Assembly (NCBI GenBank): GCA_010093485.1
Contig: MU001502.1
Span: 454,057-518,056 of the forward strand
DNA length: 64,000 bases
Reading direction: 5' to 3'
From: Karstenula rhodostoma CBS 690.94
Taxonomy: Eukaryota > Ascomycota > Dothideomycetes > Pleosporales > Didymosphaeriaceae
The notes under the pieces were generated by a model. That model saw only the letters and a list, made by a program, of their open reading frames with translations. It did no database searches and had not been told where the DNA came from. Below are positions 23,210 to 34,588 of the stretch, one piece after another. The position numbers and the translations under genes are program-made. The first letter of the stretch is position 1. Each line of letters opens with the position of its first letter.

Positions 23210-23975
23210 GGTTGCGGTGGTGGAGATCGGGAGTGGGGATGTGGTCGTTGGGAAGGTGGAGTGGCGGTTGTCTTGGTCTTTGTATGTGAGGGGAGGTGGC
23301 GTTCAAGGATATGGTACCGTGCCGCCGCACGTCTGCGCCGCTGGATATATACATGCCATAATAATATCCCAAGCACACTGTCAGGCTTTCCGTCCTACTC
23401 CTTCACTGTAGATCTTTGCAATTATCGGATAGCCAGCGTCAAAGACAATCCAATCAGAAAACAGTACACATCGTAAAAGTGGGCTATACCTGTCAGCTGG
23501 AATGTCTTTGTGTCTAAAAGAGGTAAGAGGTAGAACCTGTATTACATCAGCGATTCAAAGTCGAGGTCAGTTTGATACTTGCCTCTCGCGATGGAGCATC
23601 AAAGCAACTGTGTTGAACGTTGGAAGAAACCGCAAGAGAGACATTGTATGATTGGAAGCTGGATGGCTTCGTGGATTGCTGGTCCGACTGTGGGGGTTGC
23701 GATGCTCATGCCGAGGCTGTAACATGTACCAGGGCTATGGGACCACGTAAGCAAAAATGTCTACCTGGGCTTGTACAGATATCTTAGTTTTTAGTGGGTT
23801 AGAGATGTAGAAATGAATTGAATGCTTGAACCTGCTCTGCAACATGACCGCCCGATGATATTCGACCCACTCGTAAACTCCTGTCCTTTGCGCCAAGCTT
23901 GCCCAACGCCTCGAGATGTCTTCGCACGACGCTTTGCTGTTCCACGACCTAGATGTTGCCCACTGCCGTTGAACC
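23210..23975. other. Intergenic region without recognised features
   Basis: About 770 bp between two leftward genes. It should include the GST promoter and the 3' end of the next transcript's region; short open frames lack support. Confidence 0.45.
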
Positions 23976-25294
23976 TCAACCGGAACCTCCAGCGTCCCTG
24001 CCCGAAGTCGAGTTGTTGAATCCACCACCCGAACTATCCGAGTTGCTGAAAGTACCCAACTGTGCATCGTTAGGATTGCTGAAACCACTCCCGCCGTAAG
24101 GTGCCCTTATGAAAGGCCCCAGAGGCGCATGGCCCGTTATATACGGCCATGTTGAGGGCGGTGGCACAGGTCCCGCGCCCGCTCGTTGCACAAGGTGACC
24201 ACGGAAGTACGTACCTGCGGGGTGGCCGGCGGAAGGGTTGGGCGCCCAGCCCGTGGCTTGCGGCGGTCGGGGCTGCGGCTGGAATTGCTGGTGTGTTTGT
24301 GGAGATGGGATTTGCATTTGGGGGGCGGGGCGGGCTTGCGGCACACATGGGATGGGGGAGAACGTTTGGATGAGTGGAGGGAGTGCGGGCGCCATCTTGT
24401 TGTAGTCGTCCCACGTGTGCTCGGGCAGATTGGAGAAGGGTTTTCCGGAGGTGAGGAGGAGGATGTAGGATGCTGGTTGATGGGGGAAGAGATATAGACC
24501 CTACGATATTCCGTCAGCAAGCCAAGATTGATACATTTAGGAAGAAAAGACGCACGGCGACGCCAGCGAAATCCGGGCATTTCTCCAAGAAGTCGTTGGT
24601 ACCTCTGAGGCCTTCTTCTTTCTCCTTGCCCTTCAGATCCCAGCTGCCACCTCCTTTGATCGTGCGCATGAAGTAACTCCCGTCAGCGCCCAAGCTTACG
24701 AAACTGGGCGCTTCTCTGCCTTCTTCTTTCCAGATGGTCTTCCAAGCATCTTGACTGACAAGGCGATGTAACAGCGCTTTCTCCAAAGACGAGGGCAGAT
24801 TACTCCACGAAGCTGATGTCTTGTCGTGTGCGTAGTAGGATTCCCAAGGGCCAATGCTGATGGACAGCGTGGTCAGATCGCGTATTATACGCGGGTGTCC
24901 ACAGTACAGGTACTCTGTTAGGGGATTGGGTAGGTTGTAGTGGCGACAGTATACCTCTCCGTCATGATCTCGATAGCTCACGAAGTACGTGCCGTTCTCG
25001 CCCAGTGCGAATTCGACGACGTCTTTGATGGGAGGTTGTCTTGTGAAGAGCGCTTCGACATCCGGTGGAAGGTTGCGCCTGTACAACATGAGAACGGTTC
25101 ACTTGGGTACCCTTTTGAGAAGATATCGAAAGATAGTGCTAACTGCATCCTTTGTGAATTCCGCTGCAGCTAGCCCAAAAAAGAAGCGCGGGTGCAGAGC
25201 AGTGGATAGGCAGAACTCACCAGGCCCAATGTGTCGGACTATTGAAGAAGTATGCATCCTTCGGACCCATAACAAACGAAACGAAAATCGGCAT
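23976..25294 (-). CDS. Conserved fungal hypothetical protein, 373 aa, three exons
   Basis: Exons are 25294-25221, 25078-24556 and 24500-23976 (374 codons; introns 142 and 55 bp). The joins restore family-like text: DAYFFNSPTHWAW|RNLPPDVEAL and DFAGVA|GLYLFPHQPASYILL. Internal repeats of about 50-60 residues are visible: GENGTYFVSYRD, GPWESYYAHD, GADGSYFMRT and PASYILLLTSG each look like a beta-hairpin module followed by a W-x-NLP or similar turn, suggesting a repeated beta structure. The last 140 residues are P, Q, G and S-rich and probably disordered. I recall similar proteins in other ascomycetes, but know of no function. The start at 25294 (MPIFVSFV) is chosen over an ATG eight codons further in. 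Confidence 0.7.
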
Positions 25295-26224
25295 GGTGCA
25301 GACGGCACGAGTCGTTCTATGCGTCCTTTGTGGTAGGGCTGGAGCCTAGCAGCGTAGCGAGAGCGCGAGGGGAAGGACGGAACAGCGCCTGCAGGGTACT
25401 GCTAGCAGAAGGGTATCATAAAATAACGAAGGGGTATCAGAAGCGGAAAAATGAGTAGTAATTTGGCAAGTGAAGGGCAGGTTGGACGTGAGAGAGACGT
25501 GCTGGTTGCCGGTATCGCCAGCTAAGGCCCCTCCGTCGTAATCGCTAAACCTTGCCTAATACGAGCGGGCGCATTCAGCGTCAACAACAGTTCATGTTCA
25601 TGCTGTTTGAACCTACATACATCTAAGTATTGCGCGAATCGACGCCCATACAAAACCTCATAAGTTCGCCGGCGAGCATCGAGAAGCGCAGAGTAGACAC
25701 CTTGGGTTGGAGATCTTACCAGATCAGCAGAGGCAGTCGTTTGGGGGTTACATACCATCGTCAAGTCCGGATCACACACTGCCACATACGCAGTACAATC
25801 TATGCATTCTTGGCAATGTGACAGGACGTGAAACCCCCCCACAGTTATGGAAGATGGGGCCCGGGATCGGTTCGTCACGTGATTCGTGGTGCTAGCGCGC
25901 TATTTGTGGATCCCACAAACGCGACGCGGCGCGTCGCTTTCTCCACTTGACGGCTCAGCGGCGCACTACACCCGCCAGCCAGCTTTCTAACCCACCCGAG
26001 TTGCCTACGGCTTCTACGGATCTGTAGCAACAGGTCCTAGGAACGGGCCCTTGTCCATCTCCTTCTTTCGTACTCCGGATCTTGTGCGTAATCCTCCGGC
26101 GCCGCTGCTCGGTCACAATTGCGCCCTCAGCGAATCAAACAACCGAATAGTAAAGTCACATCCTTGTCATACGTCGCCAGCGTAATCCCACTGCAGCTAA
26201 CGGGCAGTATCCGTACACTGCGAT
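25295..26224. promoter_or_regulatory. Divergent intergenic region upstream of the SLIP-GC-like gene
   Basis: About 930 bp between divergent genes. It contains a CACGTG box at about 25876 and a perfect GC-rich inverted repeat at 25921-25937. A 118-codon minus-strand open frame (25522-25878) has no family or splice support. Confidence 0.45.
25921..25937. promoter_or_regulatory. Perfect inverted repeat with ACGCG cores (MCB-like)
   Basis: GCGACGCG-G-CGCGTCGC is an 8+1+8 perfect palindrome, flanked by a further ACGCG on its left. ACGCG is the core of the MluI cell-cycle box bound by MBF in yeasts. It lies about 290 bp before the ATG of the SLIP-GC-like gene. Function is inferred. Confidence 0.4.
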
Positions 26225-29200
26225 ATGTCCGATTGGGATCGTTTTCGCAAGAGCGCGGAGGAGTCAGTACCGAAAGACCAAATACTTGGCCCACGACGTT
26301 TCATGGTCGGCGTCCTCATCGCAGACCGTGACCCAGATGGAGACCTCGCTGAGACCGACTTCCGATGGATGAAAGCTCATAGTGTACGTTCCCATCCTGT
26401 TGCGATAGGTTACTAAACCGGCACAGAAAATCACGATAGCTAGGATCCATGACACATACATGTTGAAAGAAGCCGGCGCTGATGTCGACTTATGGTTCGA
26501 AGATACAGTACTTTCACCAGACACGCCGATAAAGAACCTATGCACCGTTCATGGGTCGGTCGTTGCTTTACGTGCCGTGCTGAAAGGTGTACGCCCGGTA
26601 AGTCACTGGGTAACCAGATGAGGTTTACAAACTTACGAAAGCTTAGGCCTCTTCAAATACGGCGGTTCCGAAGCCGCCTTTACCTGCTGTTCACGTTGCC
26701 ACTCAATCTCCACCTTCAGCACCACCTACGCCAATGCCGGATAAAGATGCCCCGATATCGCCATGGAAAGTTTCAAGCGACCAAGCACGGACCTCTATCG
26801 AAACATCAGCCAGGCCTCTTCAATTCACCCGCGTGAACTCGACGCCATTGAGCGATGTTCCCAGCTCGCTGGCACCAGAGAACACTCCGGATCTTTCGAT
26901 CCCACCTCATACTGCAGCCTATCATCAACCCCCAACCTACGTGCCGCCGTATGCTTCAGGTATGCAATCTGCTCGGATAGCTAATGCTTCCGCACCAGCA
27001 GAAGCTGGAACGCAGGCTCCAGAGAGTCACGATCTGGAACCGAATGCAGAGCCGGGGCTGCAGTCGAGGATGCCACCGCACATGGTAAGCCCTTCCAAAC
27101 TTTTTTTTTCTCCCTACATCGAACGCCACATACTGTATGTGTCAGTTACTAGCCATGCTACAGTGTCCGAAATCTTTACCCACTTCTTGAACATAATGCT
27201 AACATTGGCGGATCCAGATGCTAAAGCTTAAGCAGTCTTCTCCGGCAGGAAGCCCTGCTCCTGAAGACCCACCGCTGTCGCAGAACTTCAATGCTGACGA
27301 GGTCTTCGACCGCGATGCATCTCCAGAAGTTGATTTGGAACAGCATACGCAGCTTCTTAATCATCACGTCCACGAAATTACCAAGCAAGGGACGGTGGAG
27401 GTCCTGGAGGCTGGCGTAGCCCGATCGATAAAGATACTGGAAACATTGCAAGAGACGCTCTTGCAAGCCGCAGCTATCAGCGCTGATGCTCAACAATGGA
27501 TCGACTCAATCAACACAATGAAAGAACAACCCAACCGCAGTCGCACGATCATCGGTGTTGTTGGCAATACTGGCGCCGGGAAGAGCAGCGTCATCAATGC
27601 ACTTCTCGATGAGGAACGGTTGGTTCCCACGAATTGCATGAGAGCCTGTACAAGCTCAGTGACTGAGATATCGTGGAATATTGATGATGAACCGGATCAC
27701 AAATACCGCGCGGAAATCGAGTTCATTGATCGCGCCGACTGGGAGAATGATCTAAAGATACTCATGCAGGAATTTCTCAGTGAGGATGGAACATTAACAC
27801 GAGAAGCCTCTGATCCAGGCACGGACGCTGGCATCGCGTGGGCTAAATTCCACGCCGTCTATCCAAAGATATACAAAGACAAACTCGCAAACTATACGGT
27901 GGAGAAGTTGATGGAGAAATCTGCGGTGCTCAACATTCTGGGAACCACAAAGCACATCCATCACTCGCGAGCTGACCTGTTTTACATCGAATTACAGGGA
28001 TTTGTCGACAGCAAAGAGAAAGTTATTGGCAAAAAGGACAGGGATCATCAAAAACAGCACAAAAACCAGATGGAGTTCTGGCCCCTGATCAAGGTTGTTC
28101 GATTGTATACGAAATCCGAAGCTCTATCTACAGGTGCTGTCGTCGTGGACTTGCCAGGTGTTCATGATTCCAATGCCGCTCGAGCTGCTGTTGCGGAACG
28201 ATACATCCAGCAATGCAGTGGGTTGTGGATCGTCGCACCCATCACACGTGCTGTGGACGACAAGGCAGCAAAGAACTTGATGGGCAATGCTTTCAAACGT
28301 CAACTCAAGTACGATGGAAACTACTCGGCTGTAACGTTCATTTGCTCCAAGACAGATGACATTTCTGCCACCGAGGCTGTCGACAGCTTGGACGTGGATC
28401 ATGAATTCTACGAGTTGGAGGAACAATTGCGTCATTACGAGGCGCAAGTCACAAACACGCAGGATGAAATCGCAAGTTTGAAAGACTTTGCAAACGACCT
28501 TCGAACTACCCTTGATGAAGTCGAGGATGACATCGATATATGGGAAGATTTGAAAGACAGAGTCGAGACTGAGACGGTGTTTGCGCCAAAGAGCAAGACG
28601 AACCAAAAGCGAAAGCAGTCAAAGCCCAAGCATCGTTCTCAAAAGCGACAGCACATCGATGACGACTCCCAAGTCGAGTCTGGAAGCGATGACGCCAACG
28701 ACTCCAGGCATGACTCGGATGGTGTTGAGACCCCTCAAGTGCCGCTGACTATGCTGAACGTCGAACAGAAGATTGCTAGTCTGAAAAATGCGAAGAAGAA
28801 CGCTCGACAGGAGAAGAAGAAGACGGAAGACCTCATTACAGCGCTGAAGCCTACGATTCGAGAGCTGAAAAGCAAGATCGCAGATGCCAATGCGAAAAAA
28901 TTGGCTCTATGTATTCAAGGGCGCAATATGTATTCCAAGACTGCCATTCAAAAAGATTTTGCGGCTGGTATCAAAGAACTCGACCAGGAAGCTGCAGTGG
29001 AGGCAGACGAGGAGGCCTTCAATCCTGATCAGGATTTACGCGATTATGATGAGGTTGCCAACTCTCTTCCTGTGTTTTGCGTGAGCAGCCGAGCCTATCA
29101 AAAGATGTGTGGGCGTCTCAAGAAGGACGAGGCTGTACCAGGTTTCCAGACACCAGAAGAGACTCAAGTCCCTCAGCTCAAGACTCACTGCATCAAGTTG

Positions 29201-30716
29201 ACACAGGGTGGAAGAATCCGAGCCTGTCGAGCTTTTCTCAACAGCTTTTGTTCAACCCTCACGCCGCTCTTTCTTTGGGCCTCCAACGACGGCACTGGTC
29301 CCCAGATGACCGACGCGAAAAAGCAAGAGCAAGCGAACTACCTCGCCAAACGACTGGTCGGTCTGCACAAAGGCTTGGAAGAAGCTGTCGAAGTCTGCCT
29401 TGGATCGATGACGAAGCAGCTTCAACAGCAGGTCTTTGCGCGAATGGGACAGCTCATGAGACAAGCCATACCGTCTGCCCCCACTATTGCCCAGTCCTGG
29501 GGCCGCCCCAAGGAAGCAGGAGGCCTACACTGGTCGACCTACAAGGCAGTCGTGCGGCGCGGAGGTGTTTACCAATCCGTATCGGCCGGCCACCGAGATT
29601 TGAATGCGGAACTCCTGGATCCAATTATTCGACAACTAGCTACGCGGTGGGAGCGTGCGTTCCAACAACGTCTGCCTCAGGCTTTCGAAGCTTACACGAA
29701 GAATTCCGGTGATGTACTGCATGCCTTCCATGCCCGAATCGAAGACCGAGCGCGGCAGAACGGAGTTGGTCTTGCTCACATGGCCATGCTGAAAGGCTCG
29801 ATCTTCAATTACGAACAGATGTTCCAAAATCTAAATGACCAACTGAAAATTCGACTGACCGAGGCACAACGCGATGCTAACCGTGAGTTCGTGCCCACAC
29901 TCGCGAACTTCATGATGACGGTGTACGATCGTTGCGCAAACGAATACGGTACTGGGTCCTTCATCCGCATGAAGAACCATATGGAGGCCTTCGTACAACT
30001 GAACAGCCCGACTATGTTCCGGGCTGCAACCCAGACCGTGGAAGAGGCATTAACGAGAGTGTGTCGTGATCTAGAAACAGAGATGTCGAACAAAGCGAAT
30101 GAAATTAGTAGTCTTATGCATAGGGACTATATGCATGCCCTTGTTGGTGTGCAGGCGACTTTGGAAATGGAAAAACAGCCACAGCGTTCGCTGAAGGCTG
30201 AAGTACTGGCTCAGTTAAAGCAGGTGAGTAGCCTAGGGCATAGGCCTTTCGCCCACTCAGATGCTTACCTTCCTATAGATTGATGCCCAGTTTGAGCGCC
30301 TCGCGCAAGGAGACCTGACAGACGGAACTGGCCCTCGCACGGACGACGACACCGTAGCGGGCGCAGACATGGAAGCTGAGCAGCAACTGCAGACCGAGAC
30401 CAGCGGCGAACCCAGCGCCACCAATTCGTCCATGGACCATGCAGACGACAGCATGCCCACCGAGTCTTCTCCCGCGACCCTGCAGCCTAGGAATAAGCGT
30501 CGGATGGCAAATGACACGGCATCCTCGCCCGCGACCCGCAGTCGCAACAATAAGCGCCGCCGAGCAGCTGATGTCGCGCCTTCCCCCAGCCCTCGAAAGT
30601 CCGCCAGAATTACAGATACCACCGCTTCCTCTGCTCGCAAGGCTACTAAGAAACGCCGTATCGCAGACGACACCGACGCCTACGCCAAGGACGCCGAGGA
30701 CGACCAGGAGCTCTAG
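26225..30716 (+). CDS. Dynamin-like nuclear GTPase, SLIP-GC (NUGGC) homologue, 1403 aa, five exons
   Basis: Exons are 26225-26383, 26427-26597, 26647-27084, 27218-30223 and 30279-30716 (1404 codons). A large GTPase domain follows a variable N-terminus: P-loop GNTGAGKSSVINALL (about residues 366-380), switch region, VVVDLPGVHDSNA (G3, DxPG) and CSKTDDIS (G4-like). Charged coiled coils (about 650-870) include an acidic/basic loop with KRKQSKPKHRSQKRQ. The rest is a helical stalk as in dynamin-type proteins. The tail holds three KRR-type nuclear signals (NKRRM, NKRRR, TKKRR). The N-terminal 110 residues may form a small beta-rich domain. Mammalian SLIP-GC is a nuclear GTPase of germinal-centre B cells linked to genome stability; the fungal role is unknown. 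Introns are 43, 49, 133 and 55 bp. Confidence 0.85.
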
Positions 30717-31328
30717 GCGAACTCCTTGCTTGCCGGCGTCCTTAAGAAGTTTGATCAGCTCGAGGAGCTCTAGGAGCAGGGTCACGCATTGTGACAACTG
30801 CTTATCTTCCTGGCATGTTATACCTCCTACACGGGAGTTCTGGCGCTCGCATGTATATTTGGATCGACAGAGCAGCTGCCATCGGAGCGGTGGGAACGGG
30901 TCCACGCATACTCTTCCGGTGGACATTACTCCCGTGCAATTTTTCTTGATACCCCCTCAGTTCTGGAGCGGCATGATATTCTAGCATGGTTACCACGGCG
31001 TTTCGGGGCATCTGTCATTGAGCGGCTTTCGAGCGACACTTCACGGATCAGCAATGCAGGACTAAATCTTTTGTCCTATGGATGTAGATACGACTGCACT
31101 TGCTTCGGCATGTATTTCACGGGCATAGTGGGCATTGGCGTTACGAAGATGCCTATCCAGGTTTTGGAAACAGTGTAAATTCATAGATCTGACCCGTCGT
31201 GTGAAGAGAACCCCAATCATCCCATTCCTTCCCGCTCGCCTCCGGCACAGTCCAGCCGAGAAAGTAAACGCCCCGTACCCAAGTCTAGATGCAAATGCCA
31301 GCTTGCTACGAAAGAAAAGAAGCGCTTC
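30717..31328. other. Convergent intergenic region
   Basis: Lies between the converging SLIP-GC-like and Mrl1-like genes. The first 57 bp after the SLIP-GC stop stay open in frame to a second TAG. The remainder holds no recognised gene. Confidence 0.45.
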
Positions 31329-32526
31329 TCAATCATCCCACTCCTCGTCGAGGTTATCAATGAGGCGATTCTCGTCGTCGCTTCTGCGGCCGCCGCGGCC
31401 CCGTTCATGGCCCAGCGAGACGCGGTTGTAGCCTCTGCGCGAAGGGAGGAAGCGCGCGCAGGAGGAGGTCAGGATGAGGAACGTGTCCTGTGAGCCGTCA
31501 GTCAGATGCGTGAGTTCGTTTCACGAGGGCCGTGAGGCTCTTACAGCAACGAAGCGCGCAATGCCGGCCCACATGGCGTAGTTGGGCAGCTGTCTCCAGC
31601 CGCGCTGGTGCATGACGGTGCGCTGGTAGACGCAGCCGCCGACGAAGTAGACGAGCACGGCGATGAGCATGATGACGCCGAAGACGCCGCCGGGGCCGAG
31701 CGCCTGCTCCTCGATGTGCACGCCTCCGCAGGCGGCGCTGGAGCGGCCCTCGAAGAAGTAGACGCAGTCGTCCACGGCGGCGACGAAGGAGAAGGCCGTC
31801 TTGGCGAGCGGGTCGGATTCGCAGAGGAGAGAGATGATGGCGGTTTTGCGGCGCTTGCCGTCGGAGGAGGGCTTCTTCTTCCTGGGAGAGTCTTCGTCGT
31901 CGTCCTTGTCCTTCTTCTTGTCGTCGTCGTGGTCGTCATCGTGGATGATTTCTCGGGCGGACAGGTCGAGCGCGGAGTGGGGGGAGCGGCGGCCGCTCGA
32001 CGAGGGGCAGAGGGAGCCGCCCGTGTAGTTCAGGACCAGCTTGCGACCGCGGAAGACGGGTTCGTAGCTTTCCAGGCTGTGGGTATCATTGTCAGCGCGC
32101 AATGCCCTACAGCGGCGTCGTGTGCATAGAAGAGCTCCGGGCGCATAGCACCTCGCGCCACCACGCAAGCGGGGTCGGGGGGACTCACCCAAGCGCATAC
32201 TGCTTCCCGCCCCTCTCGTAGAAGGCGCTCACGTTCCTCCACAGGTCCTTGTCCAGGTCCTGCACCTTGTCCAGCTCCTCGATGACGGGCCCGCAGAAGT
32301 TGATGGTGAAGTTTGCGCCGTAGTCGTGGCCGCGCGCATGCCAGCTACCCTCGTCGCCCTCTTTCCTCTTCTTGCCTTCCTCGGGCGGCTCGCGCCGCAG
32401 CGGGTTCAAGTCGAAGAAGCGGTCGGTGGTGGGCGAGACGGCGGTGCACGGCTTTGGCGGCTTGTCGGACGCGGCGGCTGCTGTCCAGAGCAGCGCCACG
32501 AGCGCGGCGAGATACGACGTCCGCAT
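31329..32526 (-). CDS. Mannose-6-phosphate-receptor-like sorting receptor (Mrl1/MRH type), 342 aa
   Basis: Exons are 32526-32189, 32076-31545 and 31487-31329 (343 codons; introns 112 and 57 bp). A signal peptide (MRTSYLAALVALLWTAAAAS) leads to a luminal MRH-like domain: GHDYGANFTINFCGPV, YEPVFRGRKLVLNYTGGSLC, and cysteines in LLCESDP and AACGGV. An unusual Asp/Lys-rich insert (HDDDHDDDKKKDKDDDED) interrupts the domain. One transmembrane helix (VFGVIMLIAVLVYFVGGCVY) is followed by a cytosolic tail with basic residues and a C-terminal acidic cluster ending LDEEWDD, a typical sorting signal. Family members carry hydrolases between Golgi and vacuole. Cargo is not known. It diverges from erg24. 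Confidence 0.8.
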
Positions 32527-32985
32527 GTTGCGCGGGAGTTGTGCAAGATAGCGAGCGTGACGAAGGAAACACGGGAAACGGGAAAGGGCGGCGCTACGTG
32601 GGAGGCATCAGGCATCCGAGAGCGATGATTCTCCAGGCCACCTGTGGTTTGCCCATGTTGCATGCTCCCAGACCCTTGTCTGCAGCTCCCACGTCCGGCC
32701 TAGTGTCCGCCTAGCCCCATCCGGGAAGCGTCAAATGAGCGCGTCATTACCTCAGCCTCACGACAACGCGTCCTCCGCTTGGGCTGCGAATCGTCCTGTG
32801 CAACCTCACCTGATATTCCTCCTTATATAAACTCGGTGCCCTGTTGCCAATTCACTTCGCAGCGGGCGGCAAGCTTGGTTGCAAGTTCATACTACGGACA
32901 TTGCTGCATTGGAGCAGAGTTCGTCGCCGAGACCCCCTTTCCGCGCCCACGATAATTTTCAAAAACATCCCGAAAGCTTGCATGC
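32527..32985. promoter_or_regulatory. Divergent promoter of the Mrl1-like gene and erg24
   Basis: A 459-bp stretch between two outward-facing genes. A TATATAA element lies at 32824-32830, 156 bp before the erg24 ATG. No sterol-response-type element was identified with confidence. Confidence 0.55.
32824..32830 (+). promoter_or_regulatory. Candidate TATA box of erg24
   Basis: TATATAA in an otherwise mixed-composition promoter, 156 bp before the start codon. Confidence 0.5.
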
Positions 32986-34562
32986 ATGGCGTCGAAACGC
33001 AAGACAGACCCGGTGCCGGAGAAGTCACACGGCTATGAATTCTTCGGGCCGTAAGTGCACGCCTGCATGTCTTTTGCCTGGATGCTAACCACCTTCAGAC
33101 CCGGTGTTTTCGTCATCTCCTTCTTCTTGCCTGTGCTTTGCTATGCCTTCACCTTTCTGTGCAATGACATCTCAGGATGCCCTGCACCGTCCCTACTTCA
33201 TCCATCGACTCTGGACTTCGAGCAGCTGAAGAAGGAAGTCGGCTGGCCTGGGTTTTCGGGCTTGATCACTTGGAACGCGGTGCTCGGCAACTTTGCCTAC
33301 TACCTCCTCAGCTTGGCCCTGTATGCCTTCCTCCCAGCTGAAGAGCCTGAGGGTACTGAGCTTAGGACTGGAGGAAGGCTCAACTACCGTTTCAATGGCA
33401 AGCCATCTCCTACCGCCTGATCACCTGATCTCGCTAACAATGAGTAGCATGGGGTTCGGGCATCTTCATCTTGGTCATCCTCGCCGCAGGAACTTTTGTC
33501 GAGGGCGCTGAGTTCCGCGTCTGGACTTTTATCTCAGAAAACTACATTGGACTCCTCACTACCAACATCCTGACATCGTACGCTTTGGCCACCTATGTGT
33601 ACATTCTCTCCTTCACCGTCCAGCACCCCAAGGATCCCAACCTGCGCGAGCTTGCACAGGGCGGCCACAGCGGCAACATGCTGTACGACTGGTTCATCGG
33701 TCGCGAGCTCAACCCGCGCATTACACTTCCCATCTTTGGCGAGGTTGACATCAAGACCTGGGCTGAAATCCGCCCCGGTATGCTCGGCTGGGTGATCCTC
33801 GATCTGGCCTTCATCATGCAGCAGTACCGTAACTTCGGCAAGGTCACCGACTCCATTATTCTCGTCACCTTTGCGCAGACTTTCTACGTCTTTGACTGCT
33901 ACTACATGGAGCCCGCCATGCTGACCACCATCGACATTATCAGCGATGGCTTCGGACTGATGCTTGCCTTCGGCGATCTCGTCTGGGTGCCCTTCACATA
34001 CAGCTTGCAAGCGCGCTATCTCGCCACGTACCCCGTGGAACTTGGCATCCGTGGCTTGGTTCCCATCTTCGCTGTTCAGGCAGTCGGCTACTACATCTTC
34101 CGCTCCGTCAACAACGAGAAGAACCGCTTCCGCACCAACCCCGATGACCCGCGTGTCAAGCACCTCAAGTTCATCGAGACCGCGTCCGGCTCCAAGCTCC
34201 TAATCACCGGCTGGTGGGGCACCGCGCGCCACATCAACTACCTCGGTGACTGGTTCATGTCGTGGTCGTACGTCCTGCCCACCGCTGCTGCTGGCTACGT
34301 CATCCGCAACGCCGCGACCCACCCGCTCGATGCCACCTCCAAGGACGCCGTCTTCTTCCAGAACACGTACCAGAAGTACGTCGTCCCCGGCGAGGCGAAG
34401 GGTTGGGGCATGTTCGTCACGTACTTCTTCATGGTGTACTTCGCGGTGCTCCTACTCCACCGCGAGCGCCGCGACGAGGAGAAGTGCCGCAGGAAATACG
34501 GCAAGGACTGGGAGCGCTACTGCGAGCTGGTGCCGTACCGGATCGTGCCATACGTGTACTAA
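32986..34562 (+). CDS. erg24: Delta(14)-sterol reductase Erg24, 492 aa
   Basis: Reduces the C14-C15 double bond left by lanosterol/eburicol 14-demethylation in ergosterol synthesis, using NADPH, in the ER membrane. Exons are 32986-33050, 33099-33397 and 33448-34562 (493 codons). Family signatures are LLITGWWGTARHINYLGDW and the C-terminal RDEEKCRRKYGKDWERYC; about nine hydrophobic segments are present. The first intron is 48 bp (GTAAGT, branch GCTAAC, TTCAG). The second is 50 bp and appears to start with GC: TTCAATG|GCAAGC, branch GCTAAC, GAGTAG, giving RFN|AWGSGIF as the family expects. No GT donor keeps that motif. Erg24 is the target of morpholine fungicides. Downstream lies a hairpin repeat array. 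Confidence 0.96.
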
Positions 34563-34588
34563 ATAAGGGATGGGGAGGTGCGGTGCAA

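Noticed and set aside
25522..25878. 118-codon minus-strand frame as a gene
   Set aside because: No domain, no splice partner, and it lies in a promoter-rich divergent region.
31541..32129. Overlapping open frames of 130-170 codons on both strands
   Set aside because: Shadows of the Mrl1-like receptor caused by its GAC-type low-complexity coding sequence.
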